The notes under the pieces are model-generated. The model saw only the letters and a program-made list of their open reading frames with translations, ran no database searches and was not told where the DNA came from. Source: Siphonodentalium dalli (taxonomy: Eukaryota; Mollusca; Scaphopoda; Gadilida; Siphonodentaliidae). Taken from it: DNA of 64,000 nt. Location: NCBI GenBank assembly GCA_032622095.1, contig CP136064.1:126221605-126285604 (forward strand). The letters are read 5' to 3'. Shown piece after piece: positions 1 to 12,261 of this stretch. The stretch's first letter is position 1. Each line of letters opens with the position of its first letter. The position numbers were made by a program, and so were the translations under genes.

Positions 1-350
1 TAAACTTGTCTAGTCTTAATGCTTTTCAGCCCCAGCGACAATATATACTAAGTTCGATTATAATTCTGCATACATAAAATTGTCTGGTCTGAATGCATGT
101 TGTGTAATGAAGTGTCTGGTCTGAATGCTTTTCAGCCCCAGGTATGTCAGGTATATGAGTTGTCTGATGTAAATTCTTTTCACGGTTGTGTAGTCGATAA
201 GACAAATGTAATTATTTACATAAAACTGGTCTGGATACGTTTCAGCCACAGCAATGATATAAAATATGTTCGAGATAGTATAACTTTGCATAATAATTTT
301 CAGCCTCAGTGTATGTGATAGTCTGGTCTCAATAGTTTTCGACCACCATC
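1..350. repeat. Degenerate tandem repeat, 'GTCTGGTCTGAATGCTTTTCAG' type
   Basis: A phrase close to GTCTGGTCTGAATGCTTTTC followed by AGCCCCAG recurs at about 8-36, 80-98, 113-142, 225-253 and 310-340, with unequal spacing and growing divergence. This is a decayed tandem array that probably continues left of the window. The open frames here run through the repeat on both strands and have no protein-like character. From about 350 to 545 I see nothing definable. Confidence 0.6.
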
Positions 351-550
351 CACTCATGTAATTGGAAAATTGCAATCATTTACCACACTGACTGATCGAA
401 ATATTACAGTATATCAACCCATGTGATAGTATGACTACCCGTATGTTCTCTGTTCTGTTCAGCTATACTTGTATAGTCTTTAAGACAACAATTTATTTAT
501 GTTGCACAGATGAACAGTTGGCTAATGTTTCGGGCCCTAATAATTTTTGC

Positions 551-1083
551 ACGAATGGCTTGGAGTTGACTATGCCAAAATAGTGGTCATCGGGGAGGAA
601 TAGTCCACGAGCCGCAGGACCACTATTTTGGCATATTCAACGACAAGACATTCATTATTTATTATATTATATCGAACATTTGTCGGCATTGGTGCCAATT
701 CTTACACAATTTCTCTGTCTGATTTGTCACAATTTTATTTACCGTGAATTTTGAAAATCGGTCTCAGATTTTACAATTTACGGCAATCTTTTGACGATGG
801 CAGGGGAGCATAAATATGTTATTAGTTACATCTAACAGCATCTCTTCGTGACTCATGCATTTATTTCTATAAATATGTCATTAGCAAAGAAATTTTGGCG
901 ACATTTTAGAAGTTAAAACGGAAATAACGTCCACTGGTATTACAAAATTAAGACTGTCCGCTTGTCAACTAAACGGACAAACTATTAAATACAATGGATA
1001 GCAATGATCGGGCATTTGTAAGATCATTATAATACGCCAATAAATCTAATGATATACCAACAATGTAACAATTATCGTACAAG
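551..1083. repeat. Repeat block A, copy 1 (with terminal foldback)
   Basis: The block recurs at 2151-2705 with high identity, from GAATGGCTTGGAGTTGACTA through to ATCGTACAA. Its first 100 bases fold back: TGCCAAAATAGTGGTC pairs with GACCACTATTTTGGCA. Copy 1 lacks part of the inner stem present in copy 2, where GGAATAGTCCAC pairs with a matching TGGACTATTCC. The foldback looks like a MITE end or hairpin that travelled with the block. No coding potential. 1084-1255 is not duplicated elsewhere in the window. Confidence 0.7.
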
Positions 1084-1255
1084 TTATACATTAAGATTGG
1101 CCGTATTTTCGAGGCGGCAACCCGATTTCGCGAAATGAGTTTGTTACTATAAATAGAAAAAGAATAGTAGGCATGTAGGAATCCTACTGGGGTACTATCG
1201 TAAAATAGTATAGCAGTGTGCAGCCAATCAGAATGTGAGAAAGTCACGTGAGATA

Positions 1256-2135
1256 TAATATACCATATTACTAAATTGAAGAGGAAATGTTAATATACAT
1301 ATTGAGAGGGTTATCTTGTCCAATTTTAAACACTTTTCATGCAGAATTTGGCTATTTATAATAAACATTTACCAAAATTAACAGAAAATAAAAATAAAAA
1401 ATACTTTAATAGCAATATAAAGCAACCATAAATCAATTTAAATATCTAAACATAATGATACAACATCAGACACAGCCTCAGGTATGAAATTTTACCAGAT
1501 GGCAGGGCATACTGTCTGTTTAACAAACCTGCCATGACAATTTTACACGACAGTAACTCTAGTGGTGATGCCATCACCCCCCTAACTTGGGCGGGGCTAC
1601 GGTCCTCGGTAAGACTACTGGGTGCCGGAAAAGCTTAATTGGGTCAACTGTCACCTTTTCCGAATGGGGGGGGCTAACGCTCCTCAAAATTGTAGGGAGG
1701 TAGGCGTTAGACCCCCTGACCCCCTAATGGTACCTGATGTCCATGCAAAATTCCCAGATTTATCACTTTCTTTACTATCTACATGTCAATCCATGGGTTT
1801 CTTCTTTAAATGTGTCAAAAATGTGGTCATTATCATTTGAAAATAAGAAAATATGGAATTAACAACTTATCATGGCGAGACGTGAAATTTCGTAAAATTC
1901 AAATTTTTCTTGTATATCTGTATATGTGTGAAACACACCGTTTCTTATAGTATTTTATCAAAATATAGACCTTACCGAAATCAAAAATGGATTATATCGA
2001 GCAGTAGTGGTTTATTTTTCCAATATGAGGCATCCTGAAAATTAGTGTCAATCCTCAAAATAAAGCCAAAAAATTTAGATTTTAAAACAAAATTTTGCTA
2101 GCTGGTGCATCTCGTAAATCTGAAGTATGCCACTA
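1256..2135. repeat. Repeat blocks B (1256-1525) and C (1525-2135), copy 1
   Basis: Block B recurs at 3067-3325. Block C recurs in two pieces: its right part at 2706-3066 and its left part at 4893-5310. At 1515-1530 the sequence reads straight through 'CTGTTTAACAAACCTGCC'. That makes it the unoccupied version of the site that holds the piggyBac-like element at 3330-4892. Short frames, for example 1622-1840, lie in the G-run-rich part of block C and recur with it, so they are not taken as genes. Confidence 0.7.
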
Positions 2136-2150
2136 TATTATATAGATAAT

Positions 2151-3325
2151 GAATGGCTTGGAGTTGACTATGCCAAAATAGTGGTCCTCGGGAAGGAATA
2201 GTCCACGAGCCGCAGGCGAGTGGACTATTCCCCATCGAGGACCACTAATTTGGCATAGTCAACGACAAGACATTCATTATTTATTATATTATATCGAACA
2301 TTTGTCGGCATTGGTGCCAATTCTTACACAAGTTCTCTGTCTGATTTGTCACAATTTAATTTACCGTGAATTTTGGCAATCGGTCTCAGATTTTACAATT
2401 TACGGCAATCTTTTGACGATGGCAGGGGAGCATACATATGTTATTAGTTACATCTAACAGCATCTCTTCGTGACTCATGCATTTATTTCTATAAATATGT
2501 CATTAGCAAAGAAATTTTGGCGAAATTTTAGAAGTTAAAACGGAAATAACGTCCACTGGTATTACAAAATTAGGACTGGCCGCTTGCCAACTAAACGGAC
2601 AAACTATTAAATACAATGGATAGCAATGATCGGGCATTTGTAAGAACATTATAATACGCCAATAAATCTAATGATATACCAACATTGTAACAATAATCGT
2701 ACAATACTATCTACATGCCAATCCATGGGTTTCTTCTTTAAATATGTCCAAAATGTGGTCATTATCATTTGAAAATAAGAAAATATGGAATTAACAACTT
2801 ATCATGGCGAGACGTGAAATTTCGTAAAATTCAAATTGTTCTTATATATATGTATATGTGTGAAACACAGCGTTTCTTATAGTATTTTATCAAAATATAG
2901 ACCTTACTGAAATCAAAAATGGATTATATCGAGCAGTAGTGGTTTATTTTTCCAATATGAGGCATCCTGAAAATTAGTGTCAATCCTCAAAATAAAGCCA
3001 AAAAATTTAGATTTTTGTTTTCAATTTTACTAGCTGATGCATCTCGTATAACTGAAGTATGCCCTTATATACCATAATATTACTAAATTGAAGAGGAAAT
3101 GTTAATATACATTTTGAGAGGGATATCTTGTTCAATTTTAAACACTTTTCATGCAGAATTTGGCTATTTATAATAAACATTAACCAAAATTAACAGAAAA
3201 TAAAAAATACCTTAATAGCAATATAAAGCAACCATAAATCAATTTAAATATCTAAATATAATGCTACAACACCAGACACAGCCTCAGGCATGAAACTTTA
3301 CCAGATGGCAGGGCATACTTTCTGC
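2151..3325. repeat. Repeat blocks A', C' (right part) and B', second copies
   Basis: Block order here is A' (2151-2705), C' (2706-3066), B' (3067-3325). The complete foldback of A' lies at 2151-2275: arms GACTATGCCAAAATAGTGGTC and GACCACTAATTTGGCATAGTC with an inner GGAATAGTCCAC stem. The switch at 2705/2706 is abrupt: block A ends in ATCGTACAA and block C enters at TACTATCTACATG. The block order suggests tandem duplication followed by unequal recombination or insertion. Confidence 0.7.
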
Positions 3326-3329
3326 TTAA

Positions 3330-4892
3330 CCCGTTGAACCCGTAGCACCGATATTTAGGTGCACACGAACCGTGACTATATCCCGTAACACCGATATTTC
3401 GGTGCAGCGACGCCATGATTCGGTAGCAAATTTATATATAGTATAACGAGCGTCAGACCCACTGATTTATATTTAAATTGCCCCCAGATATGTCAGCGGC
3501 GCCCATGGTTCGTATGGAATGGTTGGCCACTAGTATCGGGTAGAAATATATGCGCATGCGCATAGCATATAATCTACAAAAACATACGATATTTAAGCGA
3601 ACTGTGCTGCTATATTTAGGGCATATAATTTCGTGTTCCCCGTGTGTGTACAGAACAGACATAATTTAGACACACAATTTCAGTTTAAATTACCCTCGCG
3701 TATATTAGTCAGTGTTCTGCTACATATGGGGAAGGGTCTATCGCCTGTCAAGTTGATTTATTCGCGCATGCGCAGACCAGCACAATGACAAATAAATGGT
3801 TTATAACGTACTTATACACGACATACCAACTAATATATATATATATTTAAATGGGCCTATTGAAGTCAGCGCTGGCAAAGGTGTGTATATGGAATGGCTG
3901 CCCGCTAGAAACGGGTAGAAAAATATGCACATGCGCGCAGGTTATAATTCATTTTGAAAAATGCGTTTAAGTGAATTGTGGCGCTATATATGACATATAG
4001 TTGCATGTTTCACATGTTCAGTAGACACAATCTAGACAGCTTACTTGAACAATGGGGCCACGATATGTTACGGGAGATTACGTTGTTTCTGCATGGTCTC
4101 TGTAATATCAGTCTCTGTTATGCCACTTGCGACAAAAAGTCTATCGCATATCAAGTTGACTTACTCGCACATGGTCAGGTATATCTTAAATTTCACATTA
4201 GTATAGTGGTTGCATCGAAGCGCAATTCGCTGATGTATAATACAACGTTAAACGCTAGAATTCGTTTATCCTGCAAATTTCGGGTAGTTGCCCAGTAACC
4301 GTTTCTAATGAGAGATCGGGTGGCAAAGTATCCCGGTCTTACAATGATCAGTGGTCCATGCATGCATAGCATGCCTGTACAGTTTCAGTTATGTGTCCCC
4401 TTTGAACATAACCAACACCACGCGACTATAGACACTGTCTTAATTAAGGCAACACATACCACTGAATAGTTAGTGCAATGTCATTCGATCATTAGTGGTA
4501 TTTGCTTAGCAACCGTTGCTACCCATAAATGAGATATTTGGTTCACTATTCTGGTCGGGTATATCTCAAATTTCACGTTAGGGTATATTACCTGTATCAA
4601 AAAACGCAATCACTGGGGTTGAATAACGATGCTATAAGCTATATTTACATTTTCCATTCAATTCCGGGTAGTTGCCTAGCAAACGTTACCAATGAATTGC
4701 CGCGAGGCAAAGTCTCGCGATCTTATAATGATCGCTGATCCATGGTGGACTAACCTGTAAAGTTTCAGACCTGTGTCACAGTTTGAACATAATCAACACC
4801 ATGCGATTAGACACTGTCTAATTTAAGCGGAAATACCACTGGGAGCCCCGGGTCAGGGTGTCGATCACTGTGGGGCGTCAGAGTTCAAAGGG
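3330..4892. mobile_element. piggyBac-like non-autonomous transposon, TTAA-flanked
   Basis: The 1563 bp insert is bounded by TTAA at 3326-3329 and TTAA at 4893-4896. The left end reads CCCGTTGAACCCGTAGCACC. The right end, read inward on the minus strand, is CCCTTTGAACTCTGACGCCC, so the terminal inverted repeats start CCCkTTGAACyC. The related block at about 1515-1530 gives the empty site with a single TTAA. piggyBac-superfamily elements duplicate TTAA and commonly begin CCC. Near the left end are two small palindromes, GCACCGATATTTAGGTGC and ACACCGATATTTCGGTGC. No transposase is visible; the open frames (for example 3978-4298) match no transposase motif I know. A diverged internal repeat is present ('GGTATATCT(T/C)AAATTTCAC' at about 4177 and 4557). 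Confidence 0.85.
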
Positions 4893-5310
4893 TTAACAAA
4901 CCTGCCATGACAATTTTGCACGACAGTAACTCTAGTGGTGATGCCATCACCCCCCCCCCCCCCCATTTGGGGTGGGGCTACGGTCCACGATAAGAGTACT
5001 GGGTCCCGGAAAAGCTTAATTGGGTCAACTGTCACCTTTTCCCAATGGGGGGGGGGGGGGTAGGCTAGCGCTCCTCAAAATTGTGGGGAGGGGGGGCTTT
5101 AGACCCCCTGGCCCCATAATGGTACCTGATGTCCATACAAAATTCCCAGATTTATCACTTTCTTTACTATCTACAGGCGAATCCATGGGTTTCTTCTTTA
5201 AATATGTCCAAAATGTGTTCATTATCATTTGAAAATAAGAAAATATGGAATTAAGAACTTATCATGGCGAGACGTGAAATTTCGTTAAATTCTAAATTTT
5301 CTTATAGGAA
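4893..5310. repeat. Repeat block C'', left part
   Basis: The sequence resumes after the TTAA insertion with AACAAACCTGCCATGACA and follows block C (1525-1905) closely, including the C-run near 4950 and the G-run near 5050. The frames at 5020-5232 and 5025-5228 are opposite strands of this repeat and are not genes. Confidence 0.7.
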
Positions 5311-7345
5311 TCACTGAACTAAATGGTTTCCCCTAGGCGACAGTGTTTATGTTTCACTGAACTGAAGCCTGCAGGCCACACCTGTGATGTTTACCCAGCT
5401 AGATTGACAACAGTTGATCACGAAAATGCAAGAAAAATCATAGGTCATGTGTTTACTTTTTAAAATAAATCCCCAAGTCTACGACAGGGCTATCTAACAG
5501 CCAAATTTGATCTCGAAAAACCCAAAACTACAGCAGCTAGATAAATAAATTTCCCGATCACAAAAATCCATTCCCCCATTCATTCACCAGTTTAAATTCA
5601 CCCAATTTGGGTATTTATATCATGGTTGTTTGTGAAGTAATGTGTGTGTCGACAGAAAATAGGTGGAGGATTTGTGTAAATGTTAGCCCAAACTACATTT
5701 CGAAGTATCGACGGTCTTGTTGTTTATTTCGAGGAATAATACCGCATCAGATGAATTCAGCCCAAATATATTGAGAGGTGTCGAGGGTCTAACCCTATAC
5801 TGAGCAATAAAAAAGTAATCTAATAATTACCGAGTAGATTTCATTTAACGGCAATGGGTCGTTTATGTGCGTTTAATAGTGTATTGATGTCTAAAGAAAT
5901 TTAAATAACGACCTTAAAATGAATTGGCCTGTATATTTGATTAGTTATCAGCGTCGTAGTTGCATAAATTAGAATATATCTTATTTTTATGCTAAGATAA
6001 TTGCGTGGTATTTCATCAGTATTGCGGTTATCAGAAATCCCATATATGGAAATTCCAAACATGGAAATTGACTTGCGCATGCGTAGAACAGATACAAGGG
6101 TTTTGATAAAAACCGATGCAGTTAAATAACGGCATTGCATGGTGGTGTATTGTGTCTTTAAGAGTGTGTTGATGTCTAAATGGATGTGATTAACTATTTA
6201 AAAATTATTTAGCCTACATATTTCGATTATCAGGTCCGCAGTTTGATCATGAAACAATATTTCTGACTTTTATGTTAAGATTATTGCTTGGTATTTGTTT
6301 CCAATCAGATAGCTGCATCTCGGTAATCTTGATCGCCTTGAGCAGATATATTTATAGCGTCGGTTCTGCGAACGAAGCGAAGAAATATTGTCCAGTTCCA
6401 CGTCTCAAAACGCGTCTTATTCTCACTTATACCGTGTTTCGGTACTACTAAACAACGAAAACACAAACGAACACAAACGAACATAAACGAACACAGGTCT
6501 AAAAAGCGGAATAGAAGGGTGAAATTTGGTTTATTTGACTTATATATATATGACTTATTTTTCGAGTTATTAGCATTATTTTAATGCAAAGCTACTAAAC
6601 AACGAACACAAACGAACATAAGATTAGCCGTATTGCAAAGGTGTTAATAAAGGTGTTAATTAACTATACGGCCTTCTCTATGGCTTATACTCTGTCTCTG
6701 TGTCCCTGAGTTGTTTTTACTTAGTTATTTTGTCTTATTATGACTTCGTTTAACTTCCCTAACAGCACACTACTCTATCAGTAGAGCTTCAGGTAGAATC
6801 AAAGTTTGTTTTATATACAATCGAATATTTATATATTATTTTTCATTAGAGGCGGCAGCAAACTCAGCCTTCGGTGGAACGATGGGCAGAGCTTGTTCTC
6901 ATTGAAGTCAGTGGATGCATGAAAATGGCTCCAGCAAAATATTTCATTATTTAAATCAAGTAATGCACTTACTTGATATGAATCCAAGAAGTCTATATGC
7001 TATTTTATTATTATTATTACATCTTTATTTCCTCCATAAATGAAGATTGACATAAATTAACAAACATGAATATTACAATATCATTATATACAATGGAACA
7101 ACAATGTGTGGTGCACCCCTGAAAATAAGACATTTATAATATAATAATTTGACTCTATTGGCATGTATCTGTAAAAAAAAATCAATGTGTAAACATATAT
7201 ATTGTCAATTATCGCACGAGAGTCTCTCCGAGAAATATGGAACTGTGTGTGGACCGACACGAAGACAGAGCCTCGGCTCCATCGAAATCGAATCAGTTGT
7301 GATCTGCCGGTGCCACTGACTTAGAAGATAGGCAAAAACAGACAC
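5311..7345. repeat. Non-coding, with a diverged duplicate pair and short AAACGAACAC repeats
   Basis: About 5853-6020 and 6141-6305 are diverged direct copies: both have TTGATGTCTAAA and, 110-130 bases on, TTTATG(C/T)TAAGAT(A/T)ATTGC followed by TGGTATTT. The motif AAACGAACAC is repeated at about 6450-6500 and again near 6600-6630. The rest holds nothing I can name. Confidence 0.45.
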
Positions 7346-7349
7346 AGAT

Positions 7350-8208
7350 GAATCACAACTGATCCGTAACATTATTGATTTGTTGGAGAGTCATGCTATG
7401 GAAACTGATCGATAGTCTATGGCGGATCAAAGTATCGGTGTATGAAAGTTCACAGAGAGAGCAAAACCCTGCATCTGAGGAAGTGGTTGCTTCAATTACA
7501 CTTGCTAGTGTGTGGTGTTGTTTGGGAATTTTCTGCAAAGGTACCAAATAGGTGATACTTGCAGCGTGTTATGTACTAGCTTTTACATATCGATTGAATG
7601 ATTGGTCAGAACTTATTCTTGATTTCCATGCAAGTTCGTCTGCATTGTGTAAAGTACATCGGACTCGTCTTTTCCAGGATAATTTCGGAACGAATGTACC
7701 AAATTGGACATATTCAGTTAGGGCATCGGCCACGTCGTGCTTCTCGAGTATAGATATACTATTACATAACACTGACGAACTGTTGTCATATGGCGGTGTG
7801 TATATCCACTTGTAACACTGCATGAAAAGCGAGATTTATAAAATATAAATGTCGCATAAATTTAGGACAGGTTAGATTATTTGGGTACGTTGTCCTGTTA
7901 AGAAGAATTGCAAGGTTCTTGTATTTTGATGATAAGGTAGGTTGTGAGCGCAAACGCTTCCAAACGTACCAGCCGGAGAGTGGGTTGGGAACAACCTTCC
8001 AGGACACACTCAGGTCAGAATCGTTTGAGACTGACGTGCGCCACTCTGAAATATAAAACAGTTTTACTGTCTCCCTCGATCACGATACGTTTCCATGTAG
8101 TTTGGTTTGGAAATACACCAAGGTCTAAAAGATTATCCAAGAAAGAATCAAGGCGATAGGCTCTTAATATAGGCAGTATCTCCTTGACGAATCCAGATGC
8201 CGGCCTGT
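7350..8208 (-). pseudogene. Decayed 3' part of the LINE whose RT lies at 8209-9672
   Basis: This lies directly downstream of the reverse transcriptase on the same strand. Minus-strand frames at 7786-8007 and 7569-7823 are protein-like but in shifted frames. The first reads NPLSGWYVWKRLRSQPTL, which could be the RT-distal domain of LINE ORF2 after frameshifts. No zinc-finger or RNase H signature can be read with certainty. An inverted repeat, AATCAGTTGTGAT with ATCACAACTGAT, sits at 7288-7362. The assignment is inference from position and strand. Confidence 0.4.
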
Positions 8209-9672
8209 TTACAAGCGCTGCAAATGTGCTTTGGCCAGGAAATTTTTCAGTGGATCCTGTTTGTGTGATGGAAGGTTTATAAGAATACCAAGGAAGCCCA
8301 GTTTACGAATGTGTATTTCCATCTCCATTGGTAAGATACCCAAAAGTCCGAGAGAAAGTTTTGTACTGGCGCGTTTAGGCAGACTCTGAGCAGATTTAAC
8401 ACATGCACGTAATGAACGTTCAACGATTGTTATAGCAGTTGTTTGTTGTAATGACATCACCGCAAAACCGTACAGTGCTTTCGGTTGGACGACAGTGTTT
8501 ATTATGTTGCACATTGTAATTGGCGAAGCATTGCGTAGTAATCGGTTACCAGCGATGGCGAAGAAAAATTTTCTCATTGTTGACGAAATATGTGAACTGT
8601 GAGACACATCAGACACGAACTTCCCTTGTACCAAGCCAAGGTGTGCACAATCAGTATCCTCTGTTAGTGAATCGGAACCAAGCATCCAGATACGTCGATT
8701 ACGATTATGTGCGGCCTTTGACTCATTAAAGACGATAGTCTTACTTTTTGAGCACGAGAAACTGAATCTCCAGTTGATACTGTACTTGTAGCATGTGTCT
8801 ATCAGATTGTCCAGACCGTGTTTAGTTAGCGACATAATGGTGATGTCGTCAGCTGTAGTTGGGGAAACACATAGAATTGAACCAACATGTAGGCCAAACG
8901 GAGAATTCCTCAAGTCTATTAGTAGATCGTTTATGTACACCAGGTAGCACAGTGGTGATAGGACATCCCCTTGCCTTGTCCCTTGGCCGATGCTGAACTT
9001 ACCAGAGAATCTGTTGTTAGAGAACACCATGCTGTTCACATCCGTGTGGATGTTGCCGAGAAGTCTGATGAATTTGCTGGAAAAGCCCAGACGTATAAAT
9101 TTAAACAGAAGGCCTCCGTACCACACTCTATCGAAGGCCTTATTAGAATCCAGGAATGCTACAAACACTTTTGATCCATTATCTTTTGCGTGTGATATAG
9201 CTTCATGTAAGACAAATGACGTGATGTTGCAACCAAAACCTTTTTGGAATCCATATTGTAATTGATCCGGGAAGTTAGAAAGTTCCCGTGCGCTGAGGAT
9301 TCTTTGCAGTAGAATTTTTTCAAACAGTTTATATATCACAGGTAGGAGGGTTATGGCCCGGTAGCTGTCGGGAGACGTAGCAGGCTTAGACTGTCATTTA
9401 TACAGAATAATAATAACACCAAGTTTCATACCCGGTGGGATCCATTCTAGATCCAGTATGGCGTTGACTAAAATCAGAATACATTCCTTCAGTTTATCGG
9501 TGTGATTGATAATATGTTCACTTGTGACACAGTCATAGTCGGGCGCTTTGTTTGCTTTCAATGTTTTTATCGCACACTCAATTTCATGAATAGATATTTG
9601 GCGACACTGTGAGCACATCTGGCTTTCTTGCCTGAGCATGCATTCTCTAACCTCAGCAGTAACATTACAATG
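8209..9672 (-). pseudogene. LINE reverse transcriptase fragment, one in-frame stop
   Basis: The minus-strand frame is continuous from about 9672 to 8209 except for a TGA at 9394-9396. Upstream of the stop is IKTLKANKAPDYD, the N-terminal RT block of non-LTR retrotransposons. Downstream come YRAITLLPVIYKLFEKIL, YGFQKGFG, then the catalytic block FLDSNKAFDRVW (first Asp present), then GTRQGDVLSPLCYLVYIND. The YADD position reads TADDITIM, so both Asp of the active site remain. The frame lacks the endonuclease and 5' part, so the copy is 5'-truncated. It could not make full-length protein because of the stop. It differs clearly in sequence from the LINE at 34-38 kb. I cannot place the clade by eye. 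Confidence 0.85.
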
Positions 9673-9689
9673 GGAAATTAATAATTATT

Positions 9690-9825
9690 TTATTTTTCAG
9701 GGTGACATATAGGCCCGATATGTAAAGGGTGCGCAATGTAATTGTTCTAATGTACCATAAACTGTAAACATGCACATGTCACTTAAATAAATGATTATAC
9801 TACTACTACTACTGTATCTCAGGTA
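9690..9825 (+). repeat. Short retroelement tail ending in (ACT)n, copy 1
   Basis: About 130 bp beginning TTTTCAGGGTGACATATAGG and ending TGCACATGTCACTTAAATAA before an (ACT)5 run. A second copy lies at 45306-45437 in the same orientation, with the same start, middle and ACT tail. Its size and microsatellite tail fit the 3' end of a LINE, or a SINE that shares it. It abuts the RT fragment but points the opposite way, so it is a separate insertion. Confidence 0.65.
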
Positions 9826-10190
9826 TACCACTCTGTTATATCCTGGTGTTGGAACACCAGGGTTTATCAGGGTGGTTGCACTTGGGTTGAACCTGGGTAA
9901 AAATACTGGGGTACACCAGGGTAAATCATTGAGTTGAGCCTGCTTAAGAACACCTGGGATATACCCTGGTAGAAACACCTGGGGAAACACTTGGGTCGAA
10001 AACACCAAGGTACACCTGGGTGGAAACATTGAGATACACCTGGGTTAGAAAACCCCAAGGTACATCCAGGTAAAGAAACACCCAGGTACACCTGGGTAGG
10101 AAAACCACAAGGTACAACTGGGTGGGAAACACCAAGGAACACCTGGGTGAATAACACCAAGGTACACCTGGGTGGGGATACCAGAGTGAA
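9826..10190. repeat. Minisatellite, unit about 24 bp, core 'ACACCTGGGT'
   Basis: The phrase AACACCAAGGTACACCTGGG, with variants, repeats about every 23-25 bases and is most regular from 9980 to 10180. Four overlapping minus-strand frames, full of VFLPRCTLGFS-like periodic peptide, are translations of this array and should not be called genes. A related core occurs at 27790-28040. The array sits next to the end of the LINE fragment. Confidence 0.85.
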
Positions 10191-10338
10191 ACGATGAGGA
10201 TAGAGTTGTTTTAGTATAATAGAACATTAAGGAAACTGATTGTGGAGCAATACAAATTTATTCAAGATCAACAAACTAACTAAAGATAAAATACATGTAT
10301 AGAAACACATGTAATACATAAATATATAAACTCATTAA

Positions 10339-10763
10339 TGGTACTCAATCCTATCAGAGGGTCCTATATTACTATTTCTTTGGCTTTGGTGGAAAGAAAT
10401 ATTTGATTCGAGTCGAGGAACCCATCAAACAAAGCTCAGAGTTATTAGATATTGATTTTTGATTTGTTATTTTCTCGAGATGAGTACTAATAATTGCCCC
10501 TAACTCCGTAATTTGCTCGAGATGTGCACACCAGAAACACTATTCAAACAGACAAGGATGGATAACTCTAAAATCAAGTGGTAATAATAACGCAATTTTG
10601 ATCGTGTTCGGGACAGAACGAATAGAACTAACAAAACTTCAAATATCGATATCTGATCAGCCTGAGCTTTGATTGGTAGGTTCCTCGACTCGAATCAATT
10701 ATTTTTTACTCCCCAAAGCCAAAGAAATATTAATATAGGACCATCTGATCGGATTGAGTACCT
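10339..10763. mobile_element. TTAA-flanked foldback MITE, family 'GGTACTCAATC', copy 1
   Basis: This 425 bp element is flanked by TTAA at 10335-10338 and 10764-10767. The ends read TGGTACTCAATCCTATCAG on the left and, inward on the minus strand, AGGTACTCAATCCGATCAGA on the right. The arms continue inward for over 100 bp, including CTTTGGCTTTGG with its partner and TTCGAGTCGAGGAACC with GGTTCCTCGACTCGAA, so the whole element folds on itself. It encodes nothing. Related copies lie at 14067-14485, 14506-14903 and 20040-20210. The TTAA target fits the piggyBac or Kolobok superfamilies. Confidence 0.85.
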
Positions 10764-10767
10764 TTAA

Positions 10768-12260
10768 ACTGCATGGGTTAAAACTTACTGTCAAGAGTTG
10801 GGTTAAATTTTGATTAAAAAACACTTAAAAATTCTCTCTTCATACATGTATATGGTATGTTAGGCAAGTCACATGAACATGTAGTTGCAATGTATACCGG
10901 TACCTGACATACCGTTGGACACAAAAATCATTATTTTAGTTCCAATGGCATTTACAAGTATACATGTACCTTGCAACTACATCTAGAGTGAGGTAGTTTT
11001 GTCTCATTTAATCTTTCTAAATGAGTTTCTCCCTTTGAATGACATAAACTAATGTGAGTATACACATGAGCTCTGATGTGAAATACATACTGTATGTATA
11101 CCAAAAAATCATTATTTCTTAGTCTAAGGACATGTTTCCTGTCATTATCTTACTGCTTAAAAATATACATTTGTAATATTATGCTGTATTGCTCCAGAAA
11201 TAGCCATATTTTGTCCTGGTTCATAAGAACACATTATTTCTTAGTGTTAGAAGGACATGTTGACTGTTATTATCTGACTCATAAACCCCCAAATGTACAT
11301 GTAAACAGAACATTTGGGAAAGAGACACACCATCTTTATTCTTTTTTATATTGGTAGCAATTGATCAGATAGCAATATATGCTATAAATAGTATTCAGAT
11401 GGTAGAGATTAAACAATTAAATTAATTGCACCAACTCGAAACGGTTAACATACCCTGTATAATACAGACTATGATCAAGGAGGGTGACACACATACACAC
11501 ACCGACCCCGCTTTGGTATGTGATATTCAGACCATTTTCAGGTGGTATGCTATATACATACCCAATGTTATCTGGTACTAGGATGTTTTGGATACTATTC
11601 CAGCAAATGTGAGAACACTGTTAACTGGTGTTCAGTATTCATGGGTGGTAAGGGGCGTGTAACCCCCTCATAAAGGCCAATCACAATTGAATTGACCAGT
11701 CTGGAAGGGGTCGCCGCCTCGCCCCATCAATACCAGTTAATTTAAAAGGTTGAATCATGCGTACCAGTTACAAGTAAGAAAATATTGAATGAAAACTAAT
11801 ATTAAACTAATAATGTAGTTTTCATATACATGTACTAGTATTTGCTGAAGTTGTATCCATAACTTCTACATATACTATAGATAATAGACTGAATTACATC
11901 ATAAATGTCATTTGGGCTGGTAAATAGTAAAACAAAATTAATTTTGTGCCAGAAAATCTGCGAACCGGCCTTTTTGTTGAATCCTGAATACCGGTTAAAC
12001 TGTGCAAATGAATCCCGACTACCAAATTAACAGAGGGGTACGAATCATGCGTACCGCCTGAAAATTGTACTTAAAATGTTTTCAATTTACTTCATTTACA
12101 AGTACATGTACCTGCACATGTAGCTGATTCACCTAACAATTTTTGTATCTTTAAATATGTGAGATCCAACCGGAAATCATTTGAGTACTGTGCATTAGTC
12201 TGAGAGTCTGAAAACCTGGGTGTTTAATAGTCCCACTGTTTTGTTATTATACAGTGTATA
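10768..12260. other. Non-coding, no clear feature
   Basis: I find no gene here. ACATGTACATGTA-type sequence is frequent. A weak inverted similarity, TGTTAACTGGTGTTCAGTATTC near 11618 against GAATCCTGAATACCGGTTAAAC near 11982 in rough form, might be the ends of a small, old DNA transposon, but I cannot define its limits. A motif GAATCATGCGTACC recurs at about 11752 and 12045. Confidence 0.4.
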
Positions 12261-12261
12261 T

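Noticed and set aside
3978-4298. 106-codon ORF as the piggyBac transposase
   Set aside because: No DDD catalytic pattern or cysteine-rich tail, and far too short for a transposase of about 550-600 residues.
9697-10227. Four overlapping minus-strand ORFs of 60-110 codons
   Set aside because: All are translations of the 24 bp minisatellite in different frames; the peptide is periodic and without domain.
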